Below are positions 48,685 to 60,896 of a DNA stretch of 64,000 nucleotides, in pieces. This DNA comes from Bilabrum cf. latius (taxonomy: Eukaryota; Bigyra: Bicosoecida; Bigyra; Bicosoecida). Within the stretch, counting starts at the first letter, position 1. Each line of letters begins with the position of its first letter. The translations under genes were made by a program, and so were the position numbers. Below the pieces are notes generated by a model. That model saw nothing but the letters and a program-made list of their open reading frames with translations, made no database searches and was not told the origin of the DNA. The stretch lies in assembly GCA_965178125.1 (NCBI GenBank), contig OZ237750.1:744001-808000 (forward strand). The letters run 5' to 3'.

Positions 48685-50526
48685 TTACAGGTGGGCCTCA
48701 AGTGTGAAGGATGGGTACTGCTTGCATCCACTTCCACCTCGAAATGTGCTTGCCCCTGCAGCTGCTCTCACCAACGAGCTAAAACCTAGCCCCCCACTTG
48801 CCTGCGCCGCGGTGTTGCCGCCTGCAGACGCTCCCCCGGTGGCTGCTCCAGTACCGCTTGGGCTGGCAGTGGCTGCCTTCGTATTGGCCATGCCCTGGAC
48901 ACCAGATTCTGCCGAAGTCCTGGCCACTGAAATCGCCGGCATCTCGTCTACTGGAGCCGCCTCGACCGACATGGTCGGCGCAGTGGGCATACTGTGTGGC
49001 ACCAACGAGGTCAGCTTGGTGCGGTTCGAATCCTGGGGCGGCGTGATCTCCCCTCGCAGGTTCGCAGACATCATCGCAGTAACCTTGGCAGGCGAGTACC
49101 CCTGTCCCAAGAGATAGCCGAGCTTCAGAACCGCCGCATCTGTGGTCATGTCACCGGCTGATACGACCCCCCGCTTGGACAAGTTCCTGCCTAGAGCGTA
49201 GTCGTCAAGGTGCACGGACCCCTTGATACACTGCGAGCACGCCACCACGATGATGCCGCGCTCCATGGCCTCCGTGATGGCGTCCAGCAGCTCAGTCTTC
49301 CGCGCACTCATGTTGCCGGTGCCGTACAGCTGCAGCACTACGCCCTTAAGCGACGGCGTCTTGCGGATGATAGAGTAAATGTAGTCGTCGCTGAATCCAG
49401 GCACCATCCGCAGCACCGCGATGTCGGTGCACAGGCCCATGGCGAGGCGGATTCGGCTGCGCGGTTGAGGAAGGAACAGGTGCGCGCGTATCCGAAACCT
49501 GGTCTCCAGCTTCACCAGGGCCGGCGAGTTGGGCGACTCGAAGGCGTCCAGCCCCGACGAGTTGGTCTTGAGGCACCTGTTGCCTCTGAAGAGCGAGTCG
49601 TTCATGAAGAGACCCACCTCGGGCAGCTCGAGGTAGGCCGCCAGGATGATCGCCACAAGTAGATTGCGCCTAGCGTCGTTATACAGCTCTGCGATGGGCA
49701 CCATGGACCCCGTGCATATGATGGGCTTGCCCAGCGCCTCGAACATGAACGACAGGGCAGTGGCGCAGTAGGCCATCGTGTCAGTGCCGAGGACAACGAC
49801 AAAGCCGTCGTAGTCCAAGTAATTCTCGTACAAACTCTTTGCAATGATTCTCCAGTCGTCGGGATCCATGTCAGAGCTGTCAATGAGCGGCTGAATCTCC
49901 CGAATGTCCAGTGCCGGGGCGTCGTGCGAGTCCAACTCGGACATGGACCGCATTCTTGACTCCAAATACCCAGGGACCGGCTCCAGCGCCCCTTCGGCGT
50001 TCGGTTTCATACCAAGCGTGCCGCCCGTGTACAAAACCAGAACCGTGCGTTCGCCTGGAGCCCCAGTGCGTGGCTTGATCGCCTGCACCTTGGTCAGTTT
50101 GCGAGATCGCAGGCGAGCCAGCTCGTCTGCAGGCTTCCCTGCCAGCTCTCGGCCAAATGTGTCAGTCTATACGTGCGATTCGGCTGAATTGCTTCCATCA
50201 AGACCATCAGGAGTCGCGCTTACTGCCTCCAACACTGCACCTGCTGCAGTTGCACTTCGCTGATTGTTGGCCAAGTCAAGCGAAGACAAACCGCCTCGCC
50301 TACCATGCCCACTCGCACAATCTGATGACACTGATTCCGCTATTGGTCTCGTGCTACGCACGACCTCACTGTTGCAGCATTCGGATGTGCCACAGCTAGA
50401 TATGCAACGAGTTTTTGATGGCAAACCGACCTCTTTGCACGGGTCAGCCGATGCAACTCCAGATGAAGTTGATATGCAACTATCAACTTTGCCAAAACAT
50501 GCTTTCACAGGGGAAACACCGTCCAT
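48685..50526 (-). CDS. Type I-like L-asparaginase with N-terminal extension
   Basis: One frame of 613 residues from the ATG at 50,526 to TAA at 48,685, with one in-frame TAG (50,167-50,169) in the extension. The catalytic domain starts near residue 160: first Thr motif VLYTGGTLGMKPN (about T167/T170), second motif GTDTMAYCATALS, KPIICTGSMVPI, then GNMSARK and AGDMTTDAAVLKLGYLLG. These are the active-site signatures of the bacterial and eukaryotic asparaginase family (L-Asn to L-Asp plus ammonia). About 150 polar N-terminal residues and a Pro/Ala/Gly-rich C-terminus of about 100 residues are extra. No signal peptide is present, so it is probably cytosolic. The stop overlaps a GTAAGT string that could be a donor, but no GCAG acceptor follows at a sensible place. 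Confidence 0.92.
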
Positions 50527-50720
50527 TATTCCTTGCAAATGAGACGTTCAGATTCCGTGGCGCCGCGCAAGCGAGACGCTGCCAAAGCGGAACCTACATT
50601 CTGAAGGCCGTTGTACAGAATCGTCGACGGGCTTTGCCGCCAGTCCAGTCCAGCATATTCGATACTCAGTCCTACCACTTAATTAAACATATTGTATCGT
50701 ACCATACTTGATCCATAGAT
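50527..50720. promoter_or_regulatory. Divergent promoter of asparaginase and IFT140
   Basis: About 194 bp between the two start codons, AT-rich near 50,680-50,710 (TTAATTAAACATATTG). It is the likely bidirectional promoter. No specific factor site is recognised. Confidence 0.4.
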
Positions 50721-53700
50721 ATGTTCTTCAAGTACAAGTGTGCCGCTTCCGCGGCCCATTCTGGAAAGGAGGTGATTGCAACAGCTGTTTCGAACACAAA
50801 CGCGATCGTGGCCGTTGCAAAAGCAAGTGGCGTGGCATTCTACAACGATGAAGGGGTGGAGTTGACATTTTCGGTGCGAAGACACGACGCAAAACCCACC
50901 TCACTGCGATGGCATCCGCTGCTGAATGAGTGCGCTGTCGGGTGGTCGGATGGTGAGGCGAAAGGTCACTGTCTCCAGATCGATATGATTGCATGGCATA
51001 CGGATGATGATGAGATGGGTTCCGCGTCCACTCCCGCGCAGGTGTCGTGAACGTTGTCAATGGCGAGACTGGCGAGCCGCAGGTCGGAAACAAGTCCCAC
51101 AGAGACAGAATATCTATCTTTGAATGGAGTCCCGATGGTGTAGCTCTTGTATCGGGTGATACGGTAAGAAACGCCCACAGTTGTTGGGGGCCATTGAAGC
51201 ATGGGCGTGGCTGGCAACGATACAAGATACACAAACCACGCAGCCTTCGCTTTTCCGCCCTGTTGCGCTTCATTGGGCCCCAATTCAAATTATAAATAGC
51301 GTTTTACCAGTAACCTATGCTGCAGGGGGGAAAGATAGGGGTTTGGCACCGTCTAGACGACGGCAAGCTGCTGCACCGCGATTTCCACTCCAAGGATGGA
51401 TCGGTGAGCAAGATCAGCTTCATGCCTGTCCAGGTTGTCGCTGCCACGGAGGAAGACGCGGCAGCAGGGGCAGAAATGACCACGGTTGGAGATGGAGTGG
51501 CGCAGGGAGCCGTCATTCGCAGCTTCTTCGTAGGCACTGACGCTGGCGTGATCTGCTATGGAGACGACACGGGCAACTGCTCCCAGATGCTTGACCCGGC
51601 CGGCTCGCCCATCGACGTGCTACAGTACCTGCCCGGCCCCAGAAGACTCGTGGTAATCACCCGCTCGCTGGTGATGCTGCAGCTTGCCATCGCCCCGGAC
51701 TGCTCCCACACAATCGCGATGAAGGCCAAGGTCAGCTTCCGTGGCAACGGCACCGTCAACGGAACCTGCCAGCTAAGCAAAGACGCTCTGGCAACGGTGT
51801 CCGTGGAGGAGTCTTCGGTCAGGGTGTGGGATGCGGCGACAGAGGACAACTATTCCGTGCCCGTGTCAACCGCTGCCACCGGGGTCACGCGAACCGACAG
51901 GGTCACGGCGGTGGCGCTGCACCCGCTCAAGCGGCTGCTGGCGGTTGGCACGACAGAGGGCAAGGTGGTGTTTCTGAGGCACACGGGAGCCACGGTCAAG
52001 AGGGAATCCAGCCGGCCCGGCGCCGGCGGGGTCCGTGCTCGCAGACGCGCCCACCCCGCCGACGCCTGGTCTCCCCTGCGCACCATGCAGGTGGACGGCT
52101 CCGTGCAGAAACTGGAGTGGTCCCCTGCAACGTCCATTCTGTCGGTGCAGATGGAACGAGACGTGGAGGTGCTCGCTGAGACAGAGCTGCAGCGGCACTT
52201 GGAAAACCAGTCGGCGGCTCTGCAGGTGTCAACGAACGAGGTGGTGCTGCAGCAGAGGGCCGGAGGGAGGGTCCGGGTGACCACTGGTGTCAACATCAAG
52301 CAGATGCACGCCACGGAGGACCTGCTGGTAGTGGCATCTGCCCAGTCGCTCGAGACTTGGCGCCTGTCGGGGGCCGCGAGCAGGGCAGGCAGCAGCGCTG
52401 CGGCGCCTGCCGAAGAGGTCACCGTATCGCCCATCGCCGACTTCCCGCTCGCCAGCACTGGCCCCGTGGCCGCCTACCGTGACTCCGTCTTCGCGTGCGT
52501 CGGGGAGGCTCTGCTGTGCCTGTCGCTGCGAGGGACTGTCAAGCAGTCTATCTCGTTCGGTGACTCGGATGGGCAGCCCAGGCTGCTGGCCCGCAAGGGC
52601 AGCCACCTGGCCGTGATGACGACCGAGGGAAAGCTATTCATGTATGACGTGGGCCGGCTGGAGCCGAAGCAGACAGCGAAAGGTGCCTTTGAGCACGCCG
52701 AGTCGGGTCAAGTGCTGGGTCACCCCAGCTCGATGGCCGTGAGCTGCGATGGGCAGCACGTGGCCATATTGGCTTCTGAACAGGGTGCAGACGGCGGCAT
52801 CGCATCGCCTGCCGCGCTTGGTGCGGATCACAAGCTGTTTGTGTACAGCGTGCACTCGGGCGACATCGTGTCGTTCCAATTGGGAAGTAATCGACTGCCG
52901 GCTTACGCCGTGTGGGACGATAGGGACTCGCGTCTGCTCGCCGTGCAAGCCCAGCGGTTGCTCGGTGCGAGTGGAGGCGGCAGTGGTGGGGGCTCCGGGC
53001 CCTCATCGGGGGCAGGGGCTGACGGCGCAGGAGCAGGCGGCGAGACTCCCGGAGCAGCCGCTCTGCAGGTGCAGGGCAAGGATTCCCTGGAGCCTCCGGT
53101 GGAGGTGCTCACCATATTCGTGCAGAAAGGGGGCAAGTGCATGATGCAGGACGCGCAGCCGCTCGTTCCGCCAGTGTCTGCGCTGCTGGGCTGCAGCGCG
53201 CCGTTCCTCTACCTTGTGTCGGATGGTGCGGACAGCAGAGGCCGTGATTCCGGGGGAGCCGCGGAGGGCAAGTCTTCGGATGACGGCACGGGGGGGACGG
53301 AGGTGCACGCCATCTCGAGACCGCTGCGCGATTTCGACGGGATGGAAGACGTAGATTCCGATACCAGGAAGGCTTTGCTTGATTTCAGCTACCACCTCGC
53401 GGCTGGCAGTCTGGACACAGCCTACCGCGCTGTGCAGAGCGTCAAGAACCCGGCGGTCTGGCGGAACATGGCCCTCACCTGCGTGCGATCCATGCGGCTG
53501 GATGTCGCCGAGCTGTGCCTCGCGAACATGGGTCACGTGAGAGGCCTTCGCGCTCTCTAGAAAGCGCGAAGCGAGCCGCAAGACCAGGCGCAGGCCGCCA
53601 TGCTGGCGATCCAACTGGGCCTGCTGCCAGAGGCCGCGCAGCTGTACCAGAAAGCAGGGCGCTACGACTTGCTGCGTTCGCTCTTTGAATCCTGTGGCGA

Positions 53701-55432
53701 ATGGAAGAGGGCACTTGCCGTTGCGGATGAATTCGATCAGATCCATCGACGGCTAGCCTTCCACAAGTACGGACACCACCTGGCGGAGGCTGGTGAGATG
53801 CTGGATGCATGCCGTGCTTTTGAAGAGGCGGGCACGGCGCTGCAGGAGGTGCCGCGCGTGCTCTCCGCCAAGTCCATGTTCCCTCAGCTGAAGGAGTACG
53901 TGGACGGCCGGAGGGAAGAGGCACCCGAGCTATCCAAGTGGATGGGTCAGTACGCCGAGCATTCCGGCGATCCTGGTGCTGCCCTGGAGTACTATCGAGC
54001 TGCGAACGACGTCGCCTCGGCGGTCCGAGTGATGTGCGGGCAGGGCGAAGAGAGGATGGCCGTGGATGCGGTCATGTCATCTGGGGACAAGGGCGCGGCC
54101 ATGATCTTAGCGCAGCAGTATGAGTCGCACGGCGACACTGCCAACGCCATCAAGTTCTTCGAGCTGTCCGGCAGGTACGGGCAAGCGGTTCGGCTGGCAG
54201 TGCAGTCTGGCATGGACAGAGAGGTGCTCACGCTTGCGCTCAAAGCAGACAAGGCCGCGATGATCGAGGCGGCTGGGTACTTCGAGAGGAAGGGGGAGCT
54301 TGGCAAGGCCGTACAGCTGCTGCACAGAGGGGGCGAGCTGCCCCGCGCCCTCGACCTCTGCTTCTCCGCGAGGCTGTTCGATGAGCTGAGGAGCATCGCA
54401 GACGACCTCGGGCGGGGGGCCCCCAAGGACACGCTTCGAAAGGCGGCCGATTTCTTCATGTCGAACAACCAGTACGATAAGGCCGTTGGCATGCTGGTCA
54501 ACTCGGGCCAGGTGGACGAGGCCATCGATCTCTGCATGCAGCACCGCGTGGAGATTTCGGACGAGCAGGCCGACGAGATGACGCTGTCGCCGGACGCCCC
54601 CGAGGGCGAGGACCCAGAGGCGTACACCGCCCGCCGCAAGGAGCTCCTCCTCAAGCTCGCGAGGGCGCTCAGGAAGCAGGGCTCCCTGAAGCTGGCCACC
54701 AAGAAGTACGCGCAGGCAGGCGACCGCATCAAGGCCATGAAGTGCCTGCTCAAGAGCGGAGAGACGGAGAGGATCGTGTTCTTCGCCAACGTGAGCCGCT
54801 CGCCTGAGATCTACGTGCTGGCCGCCAACTACCTGCAGAGCCTCGACTGGAAGAACACTCCCGACCTGATGAAGCAGATCATCACGTTCTACCGCAAGGC
54901 CAGGGCCAACGAACAGCTGAGCAGTTTCTTTGAGGCATGCGCGGATGTGGAGATCGACGACTACCGCAACTACGAGAAGGCAAACAAGGCCATGGGGGAA
55001 GCTGTCAAGTACGCCAAAAAGATCAAGACGGCCGAGAAAGAGGTGCGGATGCAGCAGCTGGAAGGGAGGCAGTCCACCATATCGCGTTTTGTGCAGGCCA
55101 GGGCACTCAAGGACACCGATCCGAAGCAGATGGAGCAGATGTGCCTGCAGCTCACGCAGCAGAGGGACGCAGAGAGCGCCATCCGACTGGGAGACGTCTT
55201 CTCCTTGCTCATCGAGTACTATTTCCGGTCCCAGCAGCCCCAGGAGTGCCTCAGGATGGTGGAAAACATGAAGAAGAGGGGCATCAACGTGCGGATGTAC
55301 CTCGAGCAGAGCGACATCGATGCAATCCACCAAGCAGCTGGGATTCCTGTGGGGTCTGCCAGTGGCGGTGGGGTGGACGACGAGGAGGAGGAAGTCGTGG
55401 ATGATGAGGACGACATCCCAGACGAAGACTGA
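50721..55432 (+). CDS. IFT140: Intraflagellar transport protein IFT140
   Basis: Exons 50721-50952, 51042-51163 and 51326-55432 (introns of 89 and 162 nt) give 1,486 residues, close to human IFT140 (about 1,460). The N-terminal WD40 propeller includes SLRWHPLLNECAVGW and IFEWSPDGVALVSGD, each restored by splicing. The middle carries SRPLRDFDGMEDVD, RLDVAELCLANMGHVRG and AIQLGLLPEAAQLYQKAGRY. The C-terminal TPR-like helices include NYLQSLDWKNTPDLMKQII and KYAQAGDRIKAMKCLLKSG, with an acidic end. IFT140 is a core IFT-A subunit for retrograde transport and ciliary membrane cargo. One in-frame TAG (53,558) falls between RAL and KA, where human has Arg; TGA ends the gene. This is the clearest evidence that the organism has a cilium or flagellum. 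Confidence 0.96.
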
Positions 55433-55729
55433 TGCCCACGCATGAATTTATCCGCATAATCATGCGTCTGACAGCTGCATTCAAAATTTGTCAATTCCAG
55501 ACTACGGAACTCGGACCCGTGCGCACGACAACCAGCCCGATCCTGACAGCCAGCCCGATCCGGGCCATGCCTGTGGCTTTTGGCTTGATGCCAACCGCCC
55601 GACTAAGATAATAAACGATAATCGACGTCTTCCATGCGGTTCTCTCCCTGTACCTGCAGGATCGCCCTTCACGAAAACAAGCAGATTCACAACCTAGCTA
55701 CACGAGGCACAAGCTCTACAGCGGCAGGC

Positions 55730-58021
55730 TCAATTTGGAGTTATTTTAATGCCTTTGCTCATGGACAGAGTCCTGCTGCGCCTGCGCATCGCTCGCTCAG
55801 ACGCGATGCGTTGCAACGGGGGAGGCCTGGCGCGGTTGGTCCGCGCCGCCCGTGGCGCATTCGAGCCCATACTGCTCTCTGACTCCAGCCTCTGCCGGTT
55901 CTGACGCAATGGGCTCGCGCGCATGCCGTCTGTCAGGTTCAGGTCCATCATGCCGCCGGTGGCCCCTCTAGCGGACCGGGGAGAGGGCGTCACATTGGGC
56001 CCCTGCGACCCCAAGCTCGAGTCGGAGAGGATGCGCTGCCGCTGGCCCCTTTGGGCTCCCCCAATGGCGTTGGATCCATACCCTACCTCAGGTTCACCAG
56101 CTACAACACCGTTTCGGACCGTTGTGCGCCCCGAGCCGCCCGTTCGAATCGACCGAGTGGCAGACCGCGGGCTGCTCCCAGACCTGTCTTGGTCGTTCCC
56201 CGAGTAGGACATGTCGCGCTCCTCGTCTGGCTGATCCTCCTCGCCCTAGTCACCGCCTGTCATCCCGCTGCCTTCGTACTCTTCCTCTATGTGAGGAATG
56301 GCGGGACCAGCCTGGGCCTAGTACAGCGGCGACAGGATGCGCTTCGCCTGCGGCTTGTGGGCTCGCATGGTCGTCGGCAGGTGACCCTTCTCGTCCCGCT
56401 GGCGCACCGCCTCCGGGTCTCCGTAGTGCAGTCCCATGTCCAAGTCGCCTTCTCTGCACCGCGCCTCCTCGTCGCCAATTCGCTCCAGTTCCTCCACGAG
56501 CGCAGGGCTGGCGGGCGTGGTCGTAGTATCGTCCTCTTCGTCAAGACTAGTACCCTGCCTGCCTCCTGGCTCCATCGACTCGTCATCAGAGGGCAGGCAG
56601 CAGGGGCACAGCACGATCTCATTGGTCGCGGATAGCACCATGAGCCTGTACACTACATACACAATCAAAGCAAAGCACAGTCCGCACACTGCTGCGATCA
56701 GGATACCGCCAGAGCTGGAAGTATCCAGCCCTGCCCCGTCCAGAGCCAAGATCGCGATGAGTGCCATGGGCGCCCACACCAAGAGCACCCAGCCCATTAG
56801 CGAGCAGCACAACTGCCCACACGAACTGATACCGGTCCACCTGCTGACTATGTCCGAGCATGCGTTGTCCAGTCTCTCGCCCTCGACGTACGACCTCTGC
56901 GCATCCACGTCTCGTTCGTCTTGCATCAGAGCGATCTCGCTGGGCAGAAGTGGCCTGAAATCCCCTCGGGCAGGCACCACGAGCCACGGCTCCTTGCACA
57001 GGGAACAAGGGAGCACCTGGAACAAAGTGACACCCTCTTTGTGCAGGCGCCGAAGCATGCCAACGTACGCACTGTCAGAGTCCAGTAGAGGCAGCTTCTT
57101 GTACTGCCATCCCCTGAGGGCAACGTCAGTGGGGCCCTCGCCTCCACGAAGGGCAGCACGGGCAGCGATAACCTCGGCGATGGAGCCCGCGCGCTGCCTC
57201 GTCTCTTGGGGCAGGTGCCCCGTGCTGCTGGAACGCTGCGCGTCGGCATCGGTCGGGTCTCGCGGCGGCAATCGGGGCGCAGACGCCGAGGCGCTCATCC
57301 CATTGCGTTTTGCAGCAAGCCGTTCCTGTATCTATAGCACTCGGAGGGAAGGTGCTGGAAACCTCGCGACCAGCGTCCATTTATCCCTGTTCTGTCTTTG
57401 CCACTCTGATTCGCACTCATGGTGCCTCGTCGCTGCGCAGCAGGTGCGGCGCGCGACTCGGCCCCATTCTGAGCAGATGTAGCACTTTCCCAAGTGAATT
57501 TGACTCACTTCGCCCCCAAGCCTGTCCAAATGCTTTCGGAGTGCCCTCAGGGTGAGGCCAGACGACGACTAGGAGTGCCGGACATCGGATGGGTCTGTCA
57601 AAGTACCATGAGGGGCTTCTCCGCTGCCAGAAGCACCCCTGGACGATTCAAAAAAGGACTGTCTCTTTGCGAGTCGCTCCCACACGACAGGAACAGACTG
57701 AAGCCCGAGCATAGGGGCCAGACTCTATGTCATCTCTTCATGTCCAGCAGCTGTGAACGTCAAGGAGCGGCGAGAATGCCTTTCCTACTGCAGCTACTGA
57801 CGGCTGGACGCGGATGCATTGTGTTCACCACCATGGCTGGCCTGCGGCTTGCTCCTTCCAGCTTTGAAGGTTGATGCCAGCGGATTCGAGGTACTCGGTA
57901 CGACTGGCGCGCCTCCGAATGCGTGACCTACGCCTCCAGATCGAGCCGCTGCCAGGCGAGCAAGCTCCTTGGCTCGTTCTGTAGAAATACGCTGCTGAAT
58001 TGGAACGCCATTGCCACTCAT
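55730..58021 (-). CDS. Two-helix membrane protein with split RING-CH-like Cys/His motifs (paralogue A)
   Basis: One frame of 763 residues from the ATG at 58,021 to TGA, with seven in-frame TAGs. After a polar N-terminus (with VVWERLAK, shared with paralogue B) comes KHLDRLGGEV and a Cys/His block at about residue 180: C-x2-C, then TCC, then TRHHECESEW (H-x2-C-x3-W). About 150 residues later FQVLPCSLCKEPWLVVPARGD supplies another C-x2-C. Two hydrophobic helices follow (about 56,790-56,620), then CPCC and a long Ser/Arg-rich tail. The order C-x2-C, C-C, H-x2-C-x3-W, C-x2-C, two helices resembles MARCH-type RING-CH ubiquitin ligases, but with a large insert in the finger. That reading is inference. 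It is convergent with IFT140. Confidence 0.83.
56961..57022. repeat. 62-nt block identical to 59668-59729
   Basis: This stretch, coding PARGDFRPLL and the preceding FQVLPCSLCKEPW on the minus strand of paralogue A, matches paralogue B base for base over 62 nt, including third codon positions, while flanking sequence has diverged. Confidence 0.9.
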
Positions 58022-58253
58022 AGTATGCTGCGTACGAAGAGCTCGGGCAACAGAAACACAGACAAGTACACTGTGTGGTGGCGATGCTTGCCAGGCACAG
58101 GTCGCTCTTGAGCACAGTTACTCGCACAACTTTAGTCTGTTCCACTCTCCGTCTTCATCGTACTCCAATAACCGATATAAATAGTCCAGCGGACCAAAAT
58201 CACTGTGCCGCCGACATGTCTCGGGTCGCAATGGCTGGTCGCAACTTCTGGAT

Positions 58254-60167
58254 TCAAGACTCTGTGGCATCGCCGGCCGATCGAATGCGAGCTCTTCCAG
58301 CGCGCTACACCCGAAGCACAGCTGGTGGAGGCATAGGATCTCTATCTAGTGCCCCAGGCCTATGCACAGGCCGAGGGGGGCGCAACTATCGCGCTGCCTC
58401 CGTGGCTTCAGCTGTCCGCCCTGCAGGCTCACCGCGGACAGAACCCATCGCCACGGTATTACGCAATGGCGAGCCGGCGGCAACTACCGCTGCGCCCAGG
58501 GACGATCCCGCCGTAGCACGTGGTCCAGGTGTCAAGCTTGACGATGGCGGGAGCTGCAGCGCCGAGCCACATTCGTGCCCCCCCTGGGGAGCCCCCGCCG
58601 CCGCAGACGGCGGGAGCTGGGAGGCAGCGAGCGCAGCTCGCGTGCCGGGACTCATCGAGCCGCTGGCTAGAGCTTGCTTGATACCGGCCGCTCCAAGTTG
58701 AGGGGTCGAGAACTGGTGGAGATGCTCCTTGCCTGCTCCTCCTCGGCCCCCAGTGCCTCCAGCCCCCATGCCCCCGCCTCTGCCCTTGGCCGGCTTCAGC
58801 TCAGTCGCATGGGCCACCTCCCTGGCTTCGTCTAGGGGGTCCTTGGCTGCGTCTGGAGCTCGGATGCGCAGGCCCTCCGCCTCGGTATCTGTCGTGTCCT
58901 CCCACTCACTGGTGACGGGGGCATCACCGCCCTATCCAGAGCCGCCCTCGTGGGCTCGCTCTGCACCACCGCGCGCCTGGCCTGAGCTTGCATCCCGCGT
59001 GGGTAACCCGGCCGCCATTTCTCCGGCGGGTGCCCCGCTTGCACCGGCGTGTGCACTGCCTTGCCGCTCGTGCGCGTAGTTGTCCAGCCCCCGCCCCCCC
59101 CTCACCCGTCCACCTGCCATCCTCTCCAGCTCTGCAACGTACCTGGCACGTCTCCTCGAAGACTCGCCCCTCTCGATCGAGGCGGCGTCGTCTTCCCCTT
59201 GGGCCATGCTGGAGGTACTGCCACAACAGCTGCTGCAACGGCAGCACTTGCACCGAACCTCGCCGCAGTAGACCACATTCACCCGATATGCGGCAAACAG
59301 CAGCACCCCGCCCGCAGCGCCCACACCACCAGCGATCCCGAACAACTCGGCACTTCCCATTGTGTCAGACGCGCTAGAGGCCAGTATGGCCAGTGAAAGG
59401 AGGCCTACTGGAAGGCACAGAAATAGGACCACGGCCAGCAGTGTTCCACACACCCCAGCAGTCCCCTGCGTACCGAGACACGCCTCCATCGCTTTGCAAC
59501 AACAAGGTAACTGATCCGTATCACCGCCATCCGCTCCTCCATCTTGCTCCTCCCCATGCACGCTGTCATTGGGTCTCACGTCCGTGATCGGCACGTACGT
59601 CTCAAGAGCTTCGTCTTCTCTCTAGTCCTCCAAAGCCTCCAGCTCGCTGGGCAGGAGCGGCCTGAAGTCCCCTCGGGCAGGCACCACGAGCCACGGCTCC
59701 TTGCACAGGGAACAAGGGAGCACCTGGAAGAGCGCTACTTGTTTCTCGTAGAGCGCGCGCACCATGCGCACGAAGCTCGCGTCTGTGCGGGATGCAGGCA
59801 CCTTCATGTACTCCCAGCCGCGAGCGGCAGCGAGAAACTCCTCGTCCTCCGCCTCGTCTAGTTCCACTTCCGATTTGCGGCGCTTCCTGGTCGAATCATA
59901 GCTGCTGTGCTCTTCGGCTGGATGGTTCACGTCCTTGGTTTTTCTTGCAATTGCACGAGCAGCCAGCACCACGTCAAGCGACTCGCTTCTCTGCCTCGTG
60001 CATGCTAGTGGCGGAGAGCTGCCAGCTGCCGCGCCATTGGCACTTGAATCCCCGCTACCTCTGCTTCGACCCGTTCTGTCCCGCGCACTGGAGTGCTGCT
60101 CCATGGAGATTGTCGAGCCCATGTCCATGCCACTGGCAGCCGGCCCTGCTCCTGCTGTTGCTGTTGT

Positions 60168-60198
<31 letters not shown>

Positions 60199-60896
60199 CT
60201 ATTGCGGTACTCTTGCAGACGCTTCTATGCCTCGGCTGCCGCGTGAACCCTTGCGACCAGGTTCCACTTGTCGGGGTTCTGTCTTTGCCACTCGCACTCG
60301 CACTCGAAGTGCCGAGTGGCGGAGCAGCACGTGCGGCGAGCGACGCGTCCCCACTCCCCGCACACGTAGCACTTGCCGGTGTGCAGCCTCTTCACTTCTG
60401 ACCCAAGCCGATCGAGGTGCCTACGCAGCGCAGCAATCGTGAGAAGGTTGGTCTGTGGCGGTAAGCCGACCGCCGTGGGGTTGCCAGCCGCCTGCACTGA
60501 CTCTGGAGCGTCGGCTGGGTTGGGCTCCTCCAGTGGATCTTCTTGCTCGTTTCCAAGGGAAACACTAGCAACCTAGGATGCACCCTATGCTGCATTTAAA
60601 AAACCAGACGATGGCGAGCGGGCAAACCGCTCCCACAGAACCGGAGTGTTGGCAAGGCCTTCGAATCGCTATCTAGGCACTTCGTGCTCGGCAAGGCCCG
60701 CAGACCGCATCTTGCTGCCAATATCAGCCGAATCTACATTAAGTTTGCTTCCGCGTGCGACATATTCTCTTGATTCCGCTACGCTTTGTTCATCTTTGCC
60801 AGAGTGCATTGGATTGTTTGTGTAGGGCAACGACGTAGCAGCGGCGGCGCCGTCCCCGCTGGCAGGGCCACTGGGAGCGGGGATTTTCCTCTGCAT
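58254..60896 (-). CDS. Two-helix membrane protein with split RING-CH-like Cys/His motifs (paralogue B)
   Basis: One frame of 880 residues from the ATG at 60,896 to TGA at 58,254, with eight in-frame TAGs (for example 60,669, 60,225, 59,622, 58,932, 58,386, 58,305). It shares the order of paralogue A: VLWERFAR, RRHLDRLGSEV, GKCYVCGEWGRVARRTCC and RHFECECEWQRQN at about residue 176, then a disordered insert of about 190 residues with a poly-Ala run from a GCN repeat. ALFQVLPCSLCKEPWLVV follows at about residue 394, then two helices (about 59,450-59,280), a CKCCRCSSCC cluster and a Gly/Ala/Ser-rich tail. It lies 232 bp upstream of paralogue A on the same strand, so the pair is a tandem duplication. 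Ubiquitin-ligase activity is only inferred from the Cys/His pattern. Confidence 0.83.
59668..59729. repeat. 62-nt block identical to 56961-57022
   Basis: Copy of the identical block in paralogue B; see the partner entry. Confidence 0.9.
60155..60199 (+). repeat. GCT/GTT triplet repeat in paralogue B
   Basis: About 15 triplets of GCTG/GTTG type. In the coding (minus) frame they read as an Ala/Thr run after KRLQEYRNR. Typical of slippage in a disordered linker. Confidence 0.85.

Noticed and set aside
48617-48688. Possible 3' intron in asparaginase starting at GTAAGT
   Set aside because: The only nearby acceptors lack the GCAG seen at all well-supported introns, or lead into sequence antisense to the LRR gene. 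The TAA within GTAAGT is a simpler natural stop.
54107-55333. Long antisense frame (408 codons) opposite IFT140
   Set aside because: Shadow of the IFT140 TPR region; His/Leu-rich translation without motifs.
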